Below, piece by piece: positions 47,726-58,371 of a stretch of 64,000 nucleotides of DNA. Under the pieces are notes generated by a model. That model was given only the letters and a program-made list of their open reading frames with translations. It did no database searches and was not told the DNA's origin. Each line of letters opens with the position of its first letter. Position 1 is the stretch's first letter. This stretch comes from Brachypterus glaber (lineage: Eukaryota; Arthropoda; Insecta; Coleoptera; Kateretidae), in assembly GCA_958510825.1 (NCBI GenBank), contig OY294046.1:44125794-44189793 (forward strand), read 5' to 3'. The position numbers and the translations under genes were made by a program.

Positions 47726-47743
47726 GGTCTACGATCGTAGACC
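47726..47743. promoter_or_regulatory. 18-nt palindrome 3 (GGTCTAC-GATC-GTAGACC)
   Basis: A perfect 18-nt palindrome followed by GCGCGCC, so its GC-rich side faces the opposite way to sites 1 and 2. Confidence 0.4.
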
Positions 47744-48029
47744 GCGCGCCAAACGAAGGGATATCGAATTTCATTAACTTAAAAAATGTTTTCATTTTTT
47801 TTATGTTCTCACATTATTATTTGAATACTCCTTTAATTTTAGGCAGTTTGTATTTTATGTTTATTGTCGAGCAGAATAAAAGAAACAAACCTTTAATTTT
47901 TTGTAAAATTTATGTGAAATACCTATCTATAAAAAAACGTTTGCTTGGGGGATTTACCACTTTAAAAATATATTATACGGTTCATTCTTAGTAAGAACAA
48001 TTTCTTAGTTATCAAAGTACCACCATACA

Positions 48030-49047
48030 ATGCCTCCAAGGAGACTTTCTTCTTACGATTTTGCGGCTATCATAGCGCTTTTGCAACACTGGGGTCATAC
48101 ACAAACACAAGTAGCCCAAATCTACAATGTCTCACAAAGTGTGATTAGTCGGGCTTGGAATCGTTTTCAGCAAAGTGGCAGTGCCAATATACGGCATGGT
48201 GGTGGTCGACAACGAGCTACAAGTAGGAGGCAGGACCATTTTGTGGTAACCACTGCCAGAACAAATTGCGAACTTTCTGCCTCCAGGCTTCGTGCAGATA
48301 CTGGGGTCCATGTAAGTCTGTCTACTATTAGAGGAAGGTTGCATGAAGCTGGTCTAAGAGCCAGAAGACGTGCTCGACACCCCCTTTTAAACAGGCGGCA
48401 CCGTGCTGCCCGGAGAAGATGGGCAAACAATCATCGTAACTGGGCTGAAGCAGAATGGGGTAACTGTTTATTTAAAGATAAATCCAGGTACGCATTATAT
48501 CACTCGGACAGCCGTATTTTAACATGGCGTGAACGTGACGAGAGATATTATGAAGAACATATGGCTCCTACTGTTGCTTTTGGAGGTGGCTCTATTACAG
48601 TTTGGGGTGGAATTTCTTTAGAGTCGTGCACGGAGTTGCTTATCCTAAACCGACAGACTATGAATGCACAACGGTATCACGATTTGGTTATTCGACCTAT
48701 TGTTGTTCCATTTGCCCTTGAAATTGGTCCTGACTTTGTTTGTCGACGATAATGCCAAGCCCCACCGCGCACGTATTGCGAGTTTGGCTTTGCAACATCA
48801 TGGCATCTCTCGAATGGAGTGTCCCCCTTATTCACCCGACTGCAATCCAATTGAGCACGAATGGGACCGTCTCCAAAGGCAGCTTCATGCTCGAAATCAC
48901 CAGCCACAGACTCTTGAGGAGCTTGCTAATGCTCTTACAGAAGAATGGCAAGCTTTGGATCAAGAGTTTATTCGTTCATTAATTATAAGTATGCCAAGAA
49001 GGATGCAGGTAGTTCGTACAGCAAGGGGGGGAGCTACCAAGTACTAA
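48030..49047 (+). pseudogene. Tc1-type DD34E transposase, one frameshift
   Basis: About 340 codons, the family's normal length. The start MPPRRLSSYDFAAII follows a short leader. The N-terminal paired-like DNA-binding part has a helix-turn-helix at residues 24-46 (TQTQVAQIYNVSQSVISRAW), a GGGRQR hinge at 57-62 and a second helical domain. The catalytic core follows: first Asp at residue 150 (LFKDKSRY; relatives have DES), GGGSITVWGGIS at 185-196, second Asp in VDDNAKPH, and Glu in SPDCNPIEHEWD, with 34 residues between the last two. Near 48735-48745 the frame shifts: the first frame stops at 48752, and the second, open at 48664-49047, carries the last two catalytic residues. The change is equivalent to one base gained or two lost. 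Everything else is open, so either one mutation killed this copy or the assembly has an error. Confidence 0.9.
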
Positions 49048-49268
49048 TTGTGAGGATGGAGAGGCCAACCTTTTATTTTTTTAGTTTTGTTTCATCTCAT
49101 TTTTTAAGAATTTTATGATTTATTTTCTTATTGGTATAACTTTTTTGTTGTTAAAGCAATTTCCTTATTTTTTTTTAATAATTAGAGTACTTATTAAAGC
49201 ATATTTTAATAGTAAATTTTTGTAAAATATTTTTACTGGTACGTTTTTTTTTTCAAAGAATTTGAATT

Positions 49269-49292
49269 ATCCACTTCAAAAAACGCGCAGTG
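49269..49292 (-). repeat. Right terminal inverted repeat of the Tc1-type element
   Basis: ATCC then ACTTCAAAAAACGCGCAGTG, complementary to the left TIR; TA follows. Confidence 0.9.
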
Positions 49293-49379
49293 TATTTGAA
49301 TAGGCCGTGAAGTTAGCTATAGCTATGTGTATGTTTATAATATAGTCCGTGTTGTTTGTTTTTAATTTTTTGACTATTT

Positions 49380-49426
49380 TAGCCTGAAGATGACCCTAAA
49401 TTCAAGGGTCGAAACAATTGTAGCTA
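49380..49426 (+). ncRNA. Hammerhead-ribozyme-like motif, best formed copy
   Basis: Stem I UAGC (49380-49383) pairs GCUA (49423-49426). Box CTGAAGA (49384-49390), stem II GACCCT (49392-49397) with AGGGTC (49405-49410) closing a seven-base loop, GAAA (49411-49414), stem III the self-complementary CAATTG (49415-49420), then UA (49421-49422) at the presumed cleavage position. All conserved boxes fit CUGANGA and GAAA. It lies just outside the Tc1-type element, in what is probably a Penelope-like 3' remnant. Confidence 0.55.
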
Positions 49427-49619
49427 TTTTTTTTTAAATAAAATGCTTCAATAAAAAACTTTGGAGTAGATTTTTTAATTTTGAATTTTTTTTTTAACAA
49501 AAAACTAAAAAAAAGTACAAAAAAAAAATTTTAAAAAAAAATAAACAAAAAATTATTTTTTTTAAACATTTATTTGAAAAACGAAAAAATTATGAATATA
49601 TTTTTTTAATTTTTTTTTT

Positions 49620-49960
49620 AAGTTTAACACCCATAAGTTCTTTTGTTTTTGGGGAGATTACTTTCAAAAATAATAGGAATCTTCCCCTCATAGAACTTGA
49701 TTTTTCCGAAAAAAATTGAGTCGATGGAATAATTCGTTCTAGAGTTATCGTGTCCACAAAAATTCAGACTTCAGACGGAAAGACTGACAGAGGGACGGAC
49801 GGACGGACGGACGGACGGACGACGGACGGACAGGCGGACATTTTCAAAGTTTCTTATTTTTTCATGCAACACATTTGTACCCAAGAATTTTTTGTCTATG
49901 ACGTTTTTTGACGATTTTATGAAATTCAAAACTACCGTTATTTTTGACTTTAGGCAAATC
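49620..49960 (+). repeat. Dispersed repeat family B, partial copy with (GGAC)n
   Basis: It contains AGTTTAACACCCATAAG, ATCTTCCCCTCATAGAACTT-type sequence and a (GGAC)n run at about 49794-49838, ending with AAGAATTTTTTGTCTATGAC and AAACTACCG. The order is the same as in 61500-62800. Confidence 0.6.
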
Positions 49961-50465
49961 TTTTATTAAAATATCTTTAATTATAACTAAGAATTTTCTG
50001 CTCAAAATTTGGTCTGCAATTGCAAAATATGTAAATCATAATATTACTTGTTTATATGTGTAATTTTTTTATTCAAAAGGACCCTACCAACTTTTTGAAT
50101 ACCACAGTACAGTCCATTAAAATGTGGTACTAAAGAAGCATGTTAAGAAAAAAGCAACGTACAGTTGTATAAAGCCATTTCAGGGAAATCAAATCCACAT
50201 TTTCCGGAGTTTTTGGTTAAAAAGTAGACATTTAAAGATTCAATACGAATATAACTATTTTTCAAAATAAAATATATGCGAACGTGCAAAAAAATAATAA
50301 GCACCCTCTATGTATGCCTTCCGAAGGTCTTGTACGTGATAAAGACGATTCTGGCTATTATAAATAATACAGAGATTCGTGCTTTAGCAGCGAAACTTAT
50401 ACAGGGCCGTATTTGAATTCAAAACTCACGAAAACTAATTTTAAAAGAATTAATTCATTTAATAA

Positions 50466-51017
50466 AATTTAAAAAAAAGTTTTTTAGACGGCCATACAGG
50501 AAACCGTAGCCATAGTGTGACAAAAAATACTGGAAAACAAAATAAGAGTAGTTTTGATGGCAACATTGCGAAAAGTAGTTCAAATGTACCAACACAAAAC
50601 AAGGACAGAGGAGATAACCTTAAAAATAATAATAATATTCATAAACAATGGACAACTGTTTCTCACAAACGAAACAGAAATAAAAATGTTATTATAGGCA
50701 CGTCTCAGGATAGAAATCTAAAAGTTGCAGACAAATTCGCTTGGTTATACGCTGGACGACTCCACCAAGAAATGACCCCTGTTAAACTAAGTGAACACCT
50801 AAAAAAATCCTTTCCCAGTGAGACTTTTACCATAGAACAAATAAAAAAACATGAAAATAATCATAGTGTCAATAAATCTTTTAAAGTAGGGTTTAAGTTT
50901 TCTATACTTGACGATGTTTTTAAGCAAGAAATCTGGCCAAAATATAGTATTGTGAAAAAATGGGACTTTTTTCGAAACCGAAACACCAGCAGTCAAAACA
51001 CTTCCCTGCCAAAATGA
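50466..51017 (+). pseudogene. ORF1-like protein C-terminal region, copy 1
   Basis: The frame is open back to 50466 (stop at 50463-50465) with no methionine at a clear start. The first half is basic and rich in Asn/Lys/Ser, as in nucleic-acid binding proteins. The second half (FAWLYAGRLHQEMTPVKLSE, then FKVGFKFSILDDVF and a Trp-rich end) looks like the C-terminal domain of insect non-LTR ORF1 proteins. No zinc knuckle is seen. It overlaps the endonuclease frame by two bases at its stop, TGA at 51015-51017. Confidence 0.6.
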
Positions 51018-51287
51018 GCTAAACATCTTTCACATTAATATTCAATCAATAACAAATAAAATTAACAAACTAGAAGCCTTTTTTGTTGATAAAGACTACG
51101 ATATAGTATGCGTCACAGAACATTGGATACAGGACAAAGATATTTCTAATTTTAAGGTAGGAACTCTTAATTTATGCTCTTTTTTTGCTAGAAAAAAATA
51201 TTTGCATGGTGGATCTCTTATCTTAGCTAAGAATAATTTAGAAATAATTCCATATAACAATGTAAATAACCTCTCTATTGAAAAGGA
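51016..51287 (+). pseudogene. APE-type endonuclease, N-terminal piece, copy 1
   Basis: ELNIFHINIQSITNKINKLE, YDIVCVTEHWIQ and HGGSLILAKN match the first part of the retroelement endonuclease (the HxNxxS, TExW and GGG-x-A-I-x-V positions). It runs in a different frame from the downstream ORF. About 60-70 residues between ...LSIEKEC and CGDFN are missing. Confidence 0.75.
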
Positions 51288-53624
51288 ATGTGCGGTGACT
51301 TTAACGTATTTTTTAATAAAAAGGACAATGACACAGCTACTCTTTGTGATTATCTGGGTACGCATGGTTTTATTTATACAATTACTGATAATACAAGACA
51401 CAAAAACTGCATAGACAATATATTTATTAATTTTAACTATGGCTCTGTCAAAACCAAAGTAGTAAAACCATACATGTCAGACCATCATGGTCAGTCTATA
51501 AACTTAAGCTATGGTATAGAAAATAATAAACCAAAAATATACACGCGTAGGAAAATCACTCAGAAGGGCCTAAATCTGTTTTATAACTCGATTTCTTCTG
51601 AAAACTGGTCTTTTTTAGACAGTAATTATATAGATGCTAATAATAAATTTAACAATTTTCTAAATATTTTGCAGGTGGCTTATGATAATTCTTTTCCGAA
51701 AGTTTCGCATAAGGAGCCAAAAAATAAAAAAATAAATAATTGGTTTACACCCTATTTAGGAAGTTTGCGGGAAGAACTACACTTAATTAGTGAGTTATGT
51801 TACTTAAATAACTCAAACGAGCTTAAAAAACATCGCAACTTCTTGGATAAAAAGTATAAACTAGAAATAAAAAAGGCTAAAATTGGTCAAAACGACAACC
51901 TAATTAAAAATTCAAGTAACCCTTCAAAAACTACATGGGAACTGGTAAATAGTTTAAGAAATACTGGAGAGCCCAAAAAATGTGAAATAAATGCAGATGA
52001 GGCGAATACATATTTTACAAGTATAGCTGATAATATTATTAAAACTTTGCCCAACTTACCCCCTGCCCCAACTAGACAATTAAACTGTGATTCTAGTTTT
52101 TCCTTTAGACCTGCTACAAATATTGAGGTAAGGGATATATTGGGGTCCCTAAAAAATTCGAAAAGTAAAGATATTTTTGGTTTTTCAGCTCAAATTATAA
52201 AAACTATAAAAAATTTAATATATGTACCTTTGACTAAAATAATAAATTTATGTTTGCAGGTAGGAATGTTTCCTGACAAGCTTAAGGAGACACTGGTTGT
52301 CCCAATATACAAAAAGGGTGACGCAACCGATATCGCCAACTACAGGCCAATTTCTCTGCTTCCCGTCGTATCTAAGGTATTCGAAAAAGTTGCGAAAACC
52401 CGGATATGTGAGTACTTTGAGACCAACAACCTTTTCACACCTAGCCAATTTGGTTTTAGAAAGAAAAAAAGTACATCTAAAGCTATACAACGCTTTATTG
52501 ATAAATGTTTGGACTGTTTTGAAAAAAAAGAATATTTGTCTGTGGTTTTTTGTGACCTGAGCAAAGCATTCGACTGTGTAAATCACCAAAAACTAATTGA
52601 CAAGCTTAAAAGCTACAACTTTGACGAATTAAGTATAAAATTTATTACTTCCTATTTAAATGATCGTAGGCAAGTTGTTAAAACTACAACCGGTCAGTCC
52701 TCGGCAAAGAATATCTCGGTAGGCGTTCCGCAGGGGTCTATACTAGGTCCCCTTCTCTTCTTGATTTATATCAATGACCTAGTTTCCTCTGTGGAGGATG
52801 CTGAATTCATATTCTTTGCTGACGATACTTCTATCTTAAATTCTCATGTTGATCTTCAGTCAGTAATTTCAAAAAACAAAATTGCACAGTCGAATGCTGA
52901 GCGCTGGTTTGTAGAAAACCAACTATGTTTAAATGCTGAAAAAACGCAAAACATGGTTTTTGGTCTTAAAAATACTCAGGGTGTAAACAAGGCTGACTCA
53001 ATAAAATTTCTCGGGGTCACTTTGGATACAAAGCTATGTTGGGACAACCACATGGACTCCTTGGCAACGTCATTACGCAGGACAATTTTTAGTATGCGTA
53101 CTCTGGGTAATCATGTTTCTCAGTCCACATTGATAACCATATACCACTCCCTCTTTCACTCCAGGATGACATATTGTATGCTCGCCTGGGGGCAAGGGGC
53201 GATGTGCCACAGAATTTTTGGCCTACAAAGACGTGCACTGAGAATCATAGATGGCTTAGACTACCGAGCTCACTGCAAAACTTCTTTTATTAAAAATAAG
53301 ATACTAACTTTTCCTTGTGCGTACATCCTGGAATGTCTAGTTTATATAAAACAAAATGAAAAAAACTATTGCAAATACACAGATAGTCACAAATATCCAA
53401 CAAGAAATGGTCAGAACTTAACTTCCACTTTTTTAAGATTGTCAAAATCTCAAAAAAGTTACGAATATACTGGTTTAAAACTTTTTAATGTTTTACCGTG
53501 CAGTATAAGAGTTCTCCCTGAAACAAATTTTAAAAATACTATAAAGAAGTTTTTATTACAACAGGCTTTCTACTCGATAGATGAATTTCTGTATTTTAGC
53601 TTTAATGAGCATTGTCTAATGTAA
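51288..53624 (+). pseudogene. ORF2: endonuclease end plus reverse transcriptase, copy 1
   Basis: 778 codons open. Endonuclease remains are CGDFNV (residues 2-7) and SDHHGQ (64-69). The reverse transcriptase has ANYRPISLLPVVSKVFEK, SQFGFRKKKST, CDLSKAFDCVNH (around 420), GVPQGSILGP (around 480), FFADDTS (around 510, catalytic FADD) and FLGVTLDTKLCWDNHMDS. The C-terminal region includes QRRALRII and KYPTRNG and ends FNEHCLM. All palm motifs are present, so the reverse transcriptase itself looks intact, but the enzyme as a whole lacks a working endonuclease. Confidence 0.85.
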
Positions 53625-53734
53625 AATAGTTGTTTAAATATTAATTTATTATGAATGTAATTTTATTGACTTGTGTAAGTATTATATGTACATCAGCACC
53701 AAATAAACCTATTCTATTCTATTCTATTCTATTC

Positions 53735-54387
53735 AAACACATAGAAAAAGTTAAAATTAAAGAAAATTTTAAATAGCTGTTAATTCTTTAATCGATTAGC
53801 TTTTTTTTAATCATCAGTGTTGATTATATTTTAGGTATAAAAAAAAGTTGGTAAAAAAGCTTATAATATATATTATAAGGTAAAATATAAAACCAAAATG
53901 GGTTAGAAAAATACTCTTTTCTGTCCTTGGTTAAAAAAGAAATTTTCTAACTTTTTAAAAAGTAAATAAAAATAATAGACTGCATTTTTTTATAAGGCCA
54001 AAAAGGAAATTTCACTGTATGATTGTGAATAATTATTAATATTATTAATAGGAATTTTATACCAAGGTGGAGAAGACATTTTTTAAAGCCAAGCGTATTA
54101 TATTCTGAGATACGTAGCATCGAGAGATATAATTGTCTTATCTACCGTGGTTTATATCGTTTTTTTTGTACGCACTACTTAACTAAATTTATTTAGATAA
54201 TTAAGTCAATAATAACAGAAATGCTGCTTCTTGAAGTTTTCATAAAAATAGAGTTGCCTTGATCAATGACAGTTGCTTAAATAAATACTTTGAACTGACG
54301 TTTAAACAAATATTTTTGTTTAGTATTGTTATCATAATATTTAGCTAAATATTGATTGTAATAATTAGTAATAATTATAACTAATTA
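53735..54387. other. Non-coding 3' flank of unit 1
   Basis: AT-rich DNA after the retroelement tail, shared with 58482-59134. No gene. Confidence 0.6.
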
Positions 54388-54500
54388 CACAGGCCCAAAA
54401 TAAAGTTTGTGCTGGGGTTGAGACCCACCTATTCTTCCCAAAATACATTATATGTGGGTCTCAACCCCAGCACAGAGAACTTTTTTTTTGTGGTCCGGTG
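54388..54500. mobile_element. CACAGG/CACCGG-ended MITE (copy in unit 1)
   Basis: 113 bp with CACAGGCCCAAAATAAAG at one end and the complement of CACCGGACCAC at the other. TTA is at 54385-54387 and 54501-54503. The interior hairpin pairs TGTGCTGGGGTTGAGACCCA with TGGGTCTCAACCCCAGCACA. Same family as 18024-18397. Confidence 0.75.
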
Positions 54501-55301
54501 TTAATAAGTAAAAAGTTATTAAAAGCTGTTTTCTTGTGGTTAATTAGTGAAAATAAAACAAAATAAATTAAACAGAAAACTGTTAGTCGCAATATGAATT
54601 CTAACAGTTTTAGTCGCAATGTATCATAGATATACATTTTATTAAATGTTTTTTTATACATAAATTTTTTAAGTTACATACTTCAAGGGCCTCCTGTTAA
54701 TGCAAAAGGATTTCCAAAATAATAAGGAACAAGTTTTATAAGTATATGAAAGGTTTTAATATCAAACTTTATCATAAAACTTAAAGTACTAAAAAGTTAT
54801 AATTGCATAAAAACGTTAAAATGTATTAAGATATATCAAAATAAAACTGTTTTCCAATATAAAAGTAATATTTAGCTTATTTTCATCAAACCTAAAGCAA
54901 ATTTCTTTTTTATTTTTTTTTTGTATCTTTTTTGCATGTAAAATATAAAAAAACGTGACATGTCGTAATGTATCTCACAGAGTTTAGCGGATCGCCAAGT
55001 TTATGACACAAAACAAAACGTGGTTTAATTAGCACTGATACGTGGTGGGTAATGATGTAGAGGATTACCTAAAGGGGGGAGAACGTGTGCAAGGAAACAT
55101 AGTAATGGCGATAAATTTTATATTTTAGGTGTATCTAATAGATATTGCGACTAACGAAGGGTTAAACTGACAGATATCAGCCGATTTCATTATCTACTAG
55201 TACACGGTAAAAATAAATTACATTAAATTACATAGTCCGTAAATGGTAATATGTTGGCATAGACCGGAACGCTAAAAATTACATAGTCCCGAATGGTTTG
55301 A
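54501..55301. other. Non-coding 3' flank of unit 1, distal
   Basis: No coding domain. Contains the phrase ACATAGTCC twice near 55228 and 55281. Confidence 0.5.
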
Positions 55302-55302
55302 T

Positions 55303-55764
55303 GATGGCAACATTGCGAAAAGTAGTTCAAATGTACCAACACAAAACAAGGACAGAGGAGATAACCTTAAAAATAATAATAATATTCATAAACAATGGAC
55401 AACTGTTTCTCACAAACGAAACAGAAATAAAAATGTTATTATAGGCACGTCTCAGGATAGAAATCTAAAAGTTGCAGACAAATTCGCTTGGTTATACGCT
55501 GGACGACTCCACCAAGAAATGACCCCTGTTAAACTAAGTGAACACCTAAAAAAATCCTTTCCCAGTGAGACTTTTACCATAGAACAAATAAAAAAACATG
55601 AAAATAATCATAGTGTCAATAAATCTTTTAAAGTAGGGTTTAAGTTTTCTATACTTGACGATGTTTTTAAGCAAGAAATCTGGCCAAAATATAGTATTGT
55701 GAAAAAATGGGACTTTTTTCGAAACCGAAACACCAGCAGTCAAAACACTTCCCTGCCAAAATGA
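55303..55764 (+). pseudogene. ORF1-like C-terminal region, copy 2 (5' end lost at junction)
   Basis: Identical to codons of copy 1 from DGNIAKSSS onward, joined in unit 2 to unrelated DNA upstream. The stop is TGA at 55762-55764. Confidence 0.6.
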
Positions 55765-56034
55765 GCTAAACATCTTTCACATTAATATTCAATCAATAAC
55801 AAATAAAATTAACAAACTAGAAGCCTTTTTTGTTGATAAAGACTACGATATAGTATGCGTCACAGAACATTGGATACAGGACAAAGATATTTCTAATTTT
55901 AAGGTAGGAACTCTTAATTTATGCTCTTTTTTTGCTAGAAAAAAATATTTGCATGGTGGATCTCTTATCTTAGCTAAGAATAATTTAGAAATAATTCCAT
56001 ATAACAATGTAAATAACCTCTCTATTGAAAAGGA
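55763..56034 (+). pseudogene. APE-type endonuclease, N-terminal piece, copy 2
   Basis: Same sequence as 51016-51287, with the same missing middle part and frame change. Confidence 0.75.
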
Positions 56035-58371
56035 ATGTGCGGTGACTTTAACGTATTTTTTAATAAAAAGGACAATGACACAGCTACTCTTTGTGATTAT
56101 CTGGGTACGCATGGTTTTATTTATACAATTACTGATAATACAAGACACAAAAACTGCATAGACAATATATTTATTAATTTTAACTATGGCTCTGTCAAAA
56201 CCAAAGTAGTAAAACCATACATGTCAGACCATCATGGTCAGTCTATAAACTTAAGCTATGGTATAGAAAATAATAAACCAAAAATATACACGCGTAGGAA
56301 AATCACTCAGAAGGGCCTAAATCTGTTTTATAACTCGATTTCTTCTGAAAACTGGTCTTTTTTAGACAGTAATTATATAGATGCTAATAATAAATTTAAC
56401 AATTTTCTAAATATTTTGCAGGTGGCTTATGATAATTCTTTTCCGAAAGTTTCGCATAAGGAGCCAAAAAATAAAAAAATAAATAATTGGTTTACACCCT
56501 ATTTAGGAAGTTTGCGGGAAGAACTACACTTAATTAGTGAGTTATGTTACTTAAATAACTCAAACGAGCTTAAAAAACATCGCAACTTCTTGGATAAAAA
56601 GTATAAACTAGAAATAAAAAAGGCTAAAATTGGTCAAAACGACAACCTAATTAAAAATTCAAGTAACCCTTCAAAAACTACATGGGAACTGGTAAATAGT
56701 TTAAGAAATACTGGAGAGCCCAAAAAATGTGAAATAAATGCAGATGAGGCGAATACATATTTTACAAGTATAGCTGATAATATTATTAAAACTTTGCCCA
56801 ACTTACCCCCTGCCCCAACTAGACAATTAAACTGTGATTCTAGTTTTTCCTTTAGACCTGCTACAAATATTGAGGTAAGGGATATATTGGGGTCCCTAAA
56901 AAATTCGAAAAGTAAAGATATTTTTGGTTTTTCAGCTCAAATTATAAAAACTATAAAAAATTTAATATATGTACCTTTGACTAAAATAATAAATTTATGT
57001 TTGCAGGTAGGAATGTTTCCTGACAAGCTTAAGGAGACACTGGTTGTCCCAATATACAAAAAGGGTGACGCAACCGATATCGCCAACTACAGGCCAATTT
57101 CTCTGCTTCCCGTCGTATCTAAGGTATTCGAAAAAGTTGCGAAAACCCGGATATGTGAGTACTTTGAGACCAACAACCTTTTCACACCTAGCCAATTTGG
57201 TTTTAGAAAGAAAAAAAGTACATCTAAAGCTATACAACGCTTTATTGATAAATGTTTGGACTGTTTTGAAAAAAAAGAATATTTGTCTGTGGTTTTTTGT
57301 GACCTGAGCAAAGCATTCGACTGTGTAAATCACCAAAAACTAATTGACAAGCTTAAAAGCTACAACTTTGACGAATTAAGTATAAAATTTATTACTTCCT
57401 ATTTAAATGATCGTAGGCAAGTTGTTAAAACTACAACCGGTCAGTCCTCGGCAAAGAATATCTCGGTAGGCGTTCCGCAGGGGTCTATACTAGGTCCCCT
57501 TCTCTTCTTGATTTATATCAATGACCTAGTTTCCTCTGTGGAGGATGCTGAATTCATATTCTTTGCTGACGATACTTCTATCTTAAATTCTCATGTTGAT
57601 CTTCAGTCAGTAATTTCAAAAAACAAAATTGCACAGTCGAATGCTGAGCGCTGGTTTGTAGAAAACCAACTATGTTTAAATGCTGAAAAAACGCAAAACA
57701 TGGTTTTTGGTCTTAAAAATACTCAGGGTGTAAACAAGGCTGACTCAATAAAATTTCTCGGGGTCACTTTGGATACAAAGCTATGTTGGGACAACCACAT
57801 GGACTCCTTGGCAACGTCATTACGCAGGACAATTTTTAGTATGCGTACTCTGGGTAATCATGTTTCTCAGTCCACATTGATAACCATATACCACTCCCTC
57901 TTTCACTCCAGGATGACATATTGTATGCTCGCCTGGGGGCAAGGGGCGATGTGCCACAGAATTTTTGGCCTACAAAGACGTGCACTGAGAATCATAGATG
58001 GCTTAGACTACCGAGCTCACTGCAAAACTTCTTTTATTAAAAATAAGATACTAACTTTTCCTTGTGCGTACATCCTGGAATGTCTAGTTTATATAAAACA
58101 AAATGAAAAAAACTATTGCAAATACACAGATAGTCACAAATATCCAACAAGAAATGGTCAGAACTTAACTTCCACTTTTTTAAGATTGTCAAAATCTCAA
58201 AAAAGTTACGAATATACTGGTTTAAAACTTTTTAATGTTTTACCGTGCAGTATAAGAGTTCTCCCTGAAACAAATTTTAAAAATACTATAAAGAAGTTTT
58301 TATTACAACAGGCTTTCTACTCGATAGATGAATTTCTGTATTTTAGCTTTAATGAGCATTGTCTAATGTAA
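56035..58371 (+). pseudogene. ORF2: endonuclease end plus reverse transcriptase, copy 2
   Basis: A 778-codon frame identical in translation to 51288-53624, including FFADDTS and GVPQGSILGP. No difference in protein sequence between copies means either a very recent duplication or one segment assembled twice. Confidence 0.85.

Larger units (their letters stand above)
46771..47764. repeat. Extra block with inverted ends and three GGTCTAC palindromes
   Basis: ATATCCCTTC at 46771 and GAAGGGATAT ending at 47764 are exact complements. Next to them are GGCGCGCGGTCTAC (left) and GTAGACCGCGCGCC (right). This may be a nested MITE or extended subterminal repeats of the Tc1-type element. The left side has about 30 extra bases between the two motifs. 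No coding frame. Confidence 0.55.
46736..49292 (+). mobile_element. Tc1/mariner-type transposon with TIRs and TA target duplication
   Basis: The ends CACTGCGCGTTTTTTGAAGT and ACTTCAAAAAACGCGCAGTG are exact complements (23-24 bp including the GGAT that follows). TA flanks both sides (46734-46735, 49293-49294). The 2,557-bp element holds a DD34E transposase at 48030-49047. It is longer than a typical 1.3-1.7 kb Tc1 element because about 1 kb of extra DNA with its own inverted ends lies at 46771-47764. Matching TIRs and a nearly intact transposase indicate recent activity. Confidence 0.9.
50466..53734 (+). mobile_element. Non-LTR retrotransposon, copy 1 (ORF1 part, damaged EN, RT)
   Basis: In order: an ORF1-like frame (50466-51017), the start of an APE-type endonuclease (51016-51287), a shifted frame with the end of the endonuclease and a complete reverse transcriptase (51288-53624), and a 3' UTR with an (ATTCT)n tail at 53709-53734. 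The middle of the endonuclease is deleted, so the element cannot have moved by itself after that event. Best placed in the CR1/L2/Jockey group; finer placement needs a tree. Confidence 0.85.
50555..55301. repeat. 4,747-bp tandem duplication, unit 1
   Basis: It starts at TGATGGCAACATTGCG (50555). Every landmark reappears 4,747 bases downstream with no change of offset: the 778-codon ORF, the ATTCT tail, the MITE and the 3' flank. It includes about 1.56 kb of DNA beyond the retroelement tail. Confidence 0.95.

Noticed and set aside
48132..48430. Minus-strand open frames across the transposase
   Set aside because: They are shadows of the plus-strand transposase frame.
49797..49838. (GGAC)n run as a telomere- or centromere-like array
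   Set aside because: It is a short simple repeat inside dispersed repeat family B; similar runs occur at 20345 and 62670 in the same context.
55519..58371. Second retroelement copy as an independent insertion
   Set aside because: It shares lesions, 3' flank and MITE with the first copy at constant offset, so it is a segmental copy.
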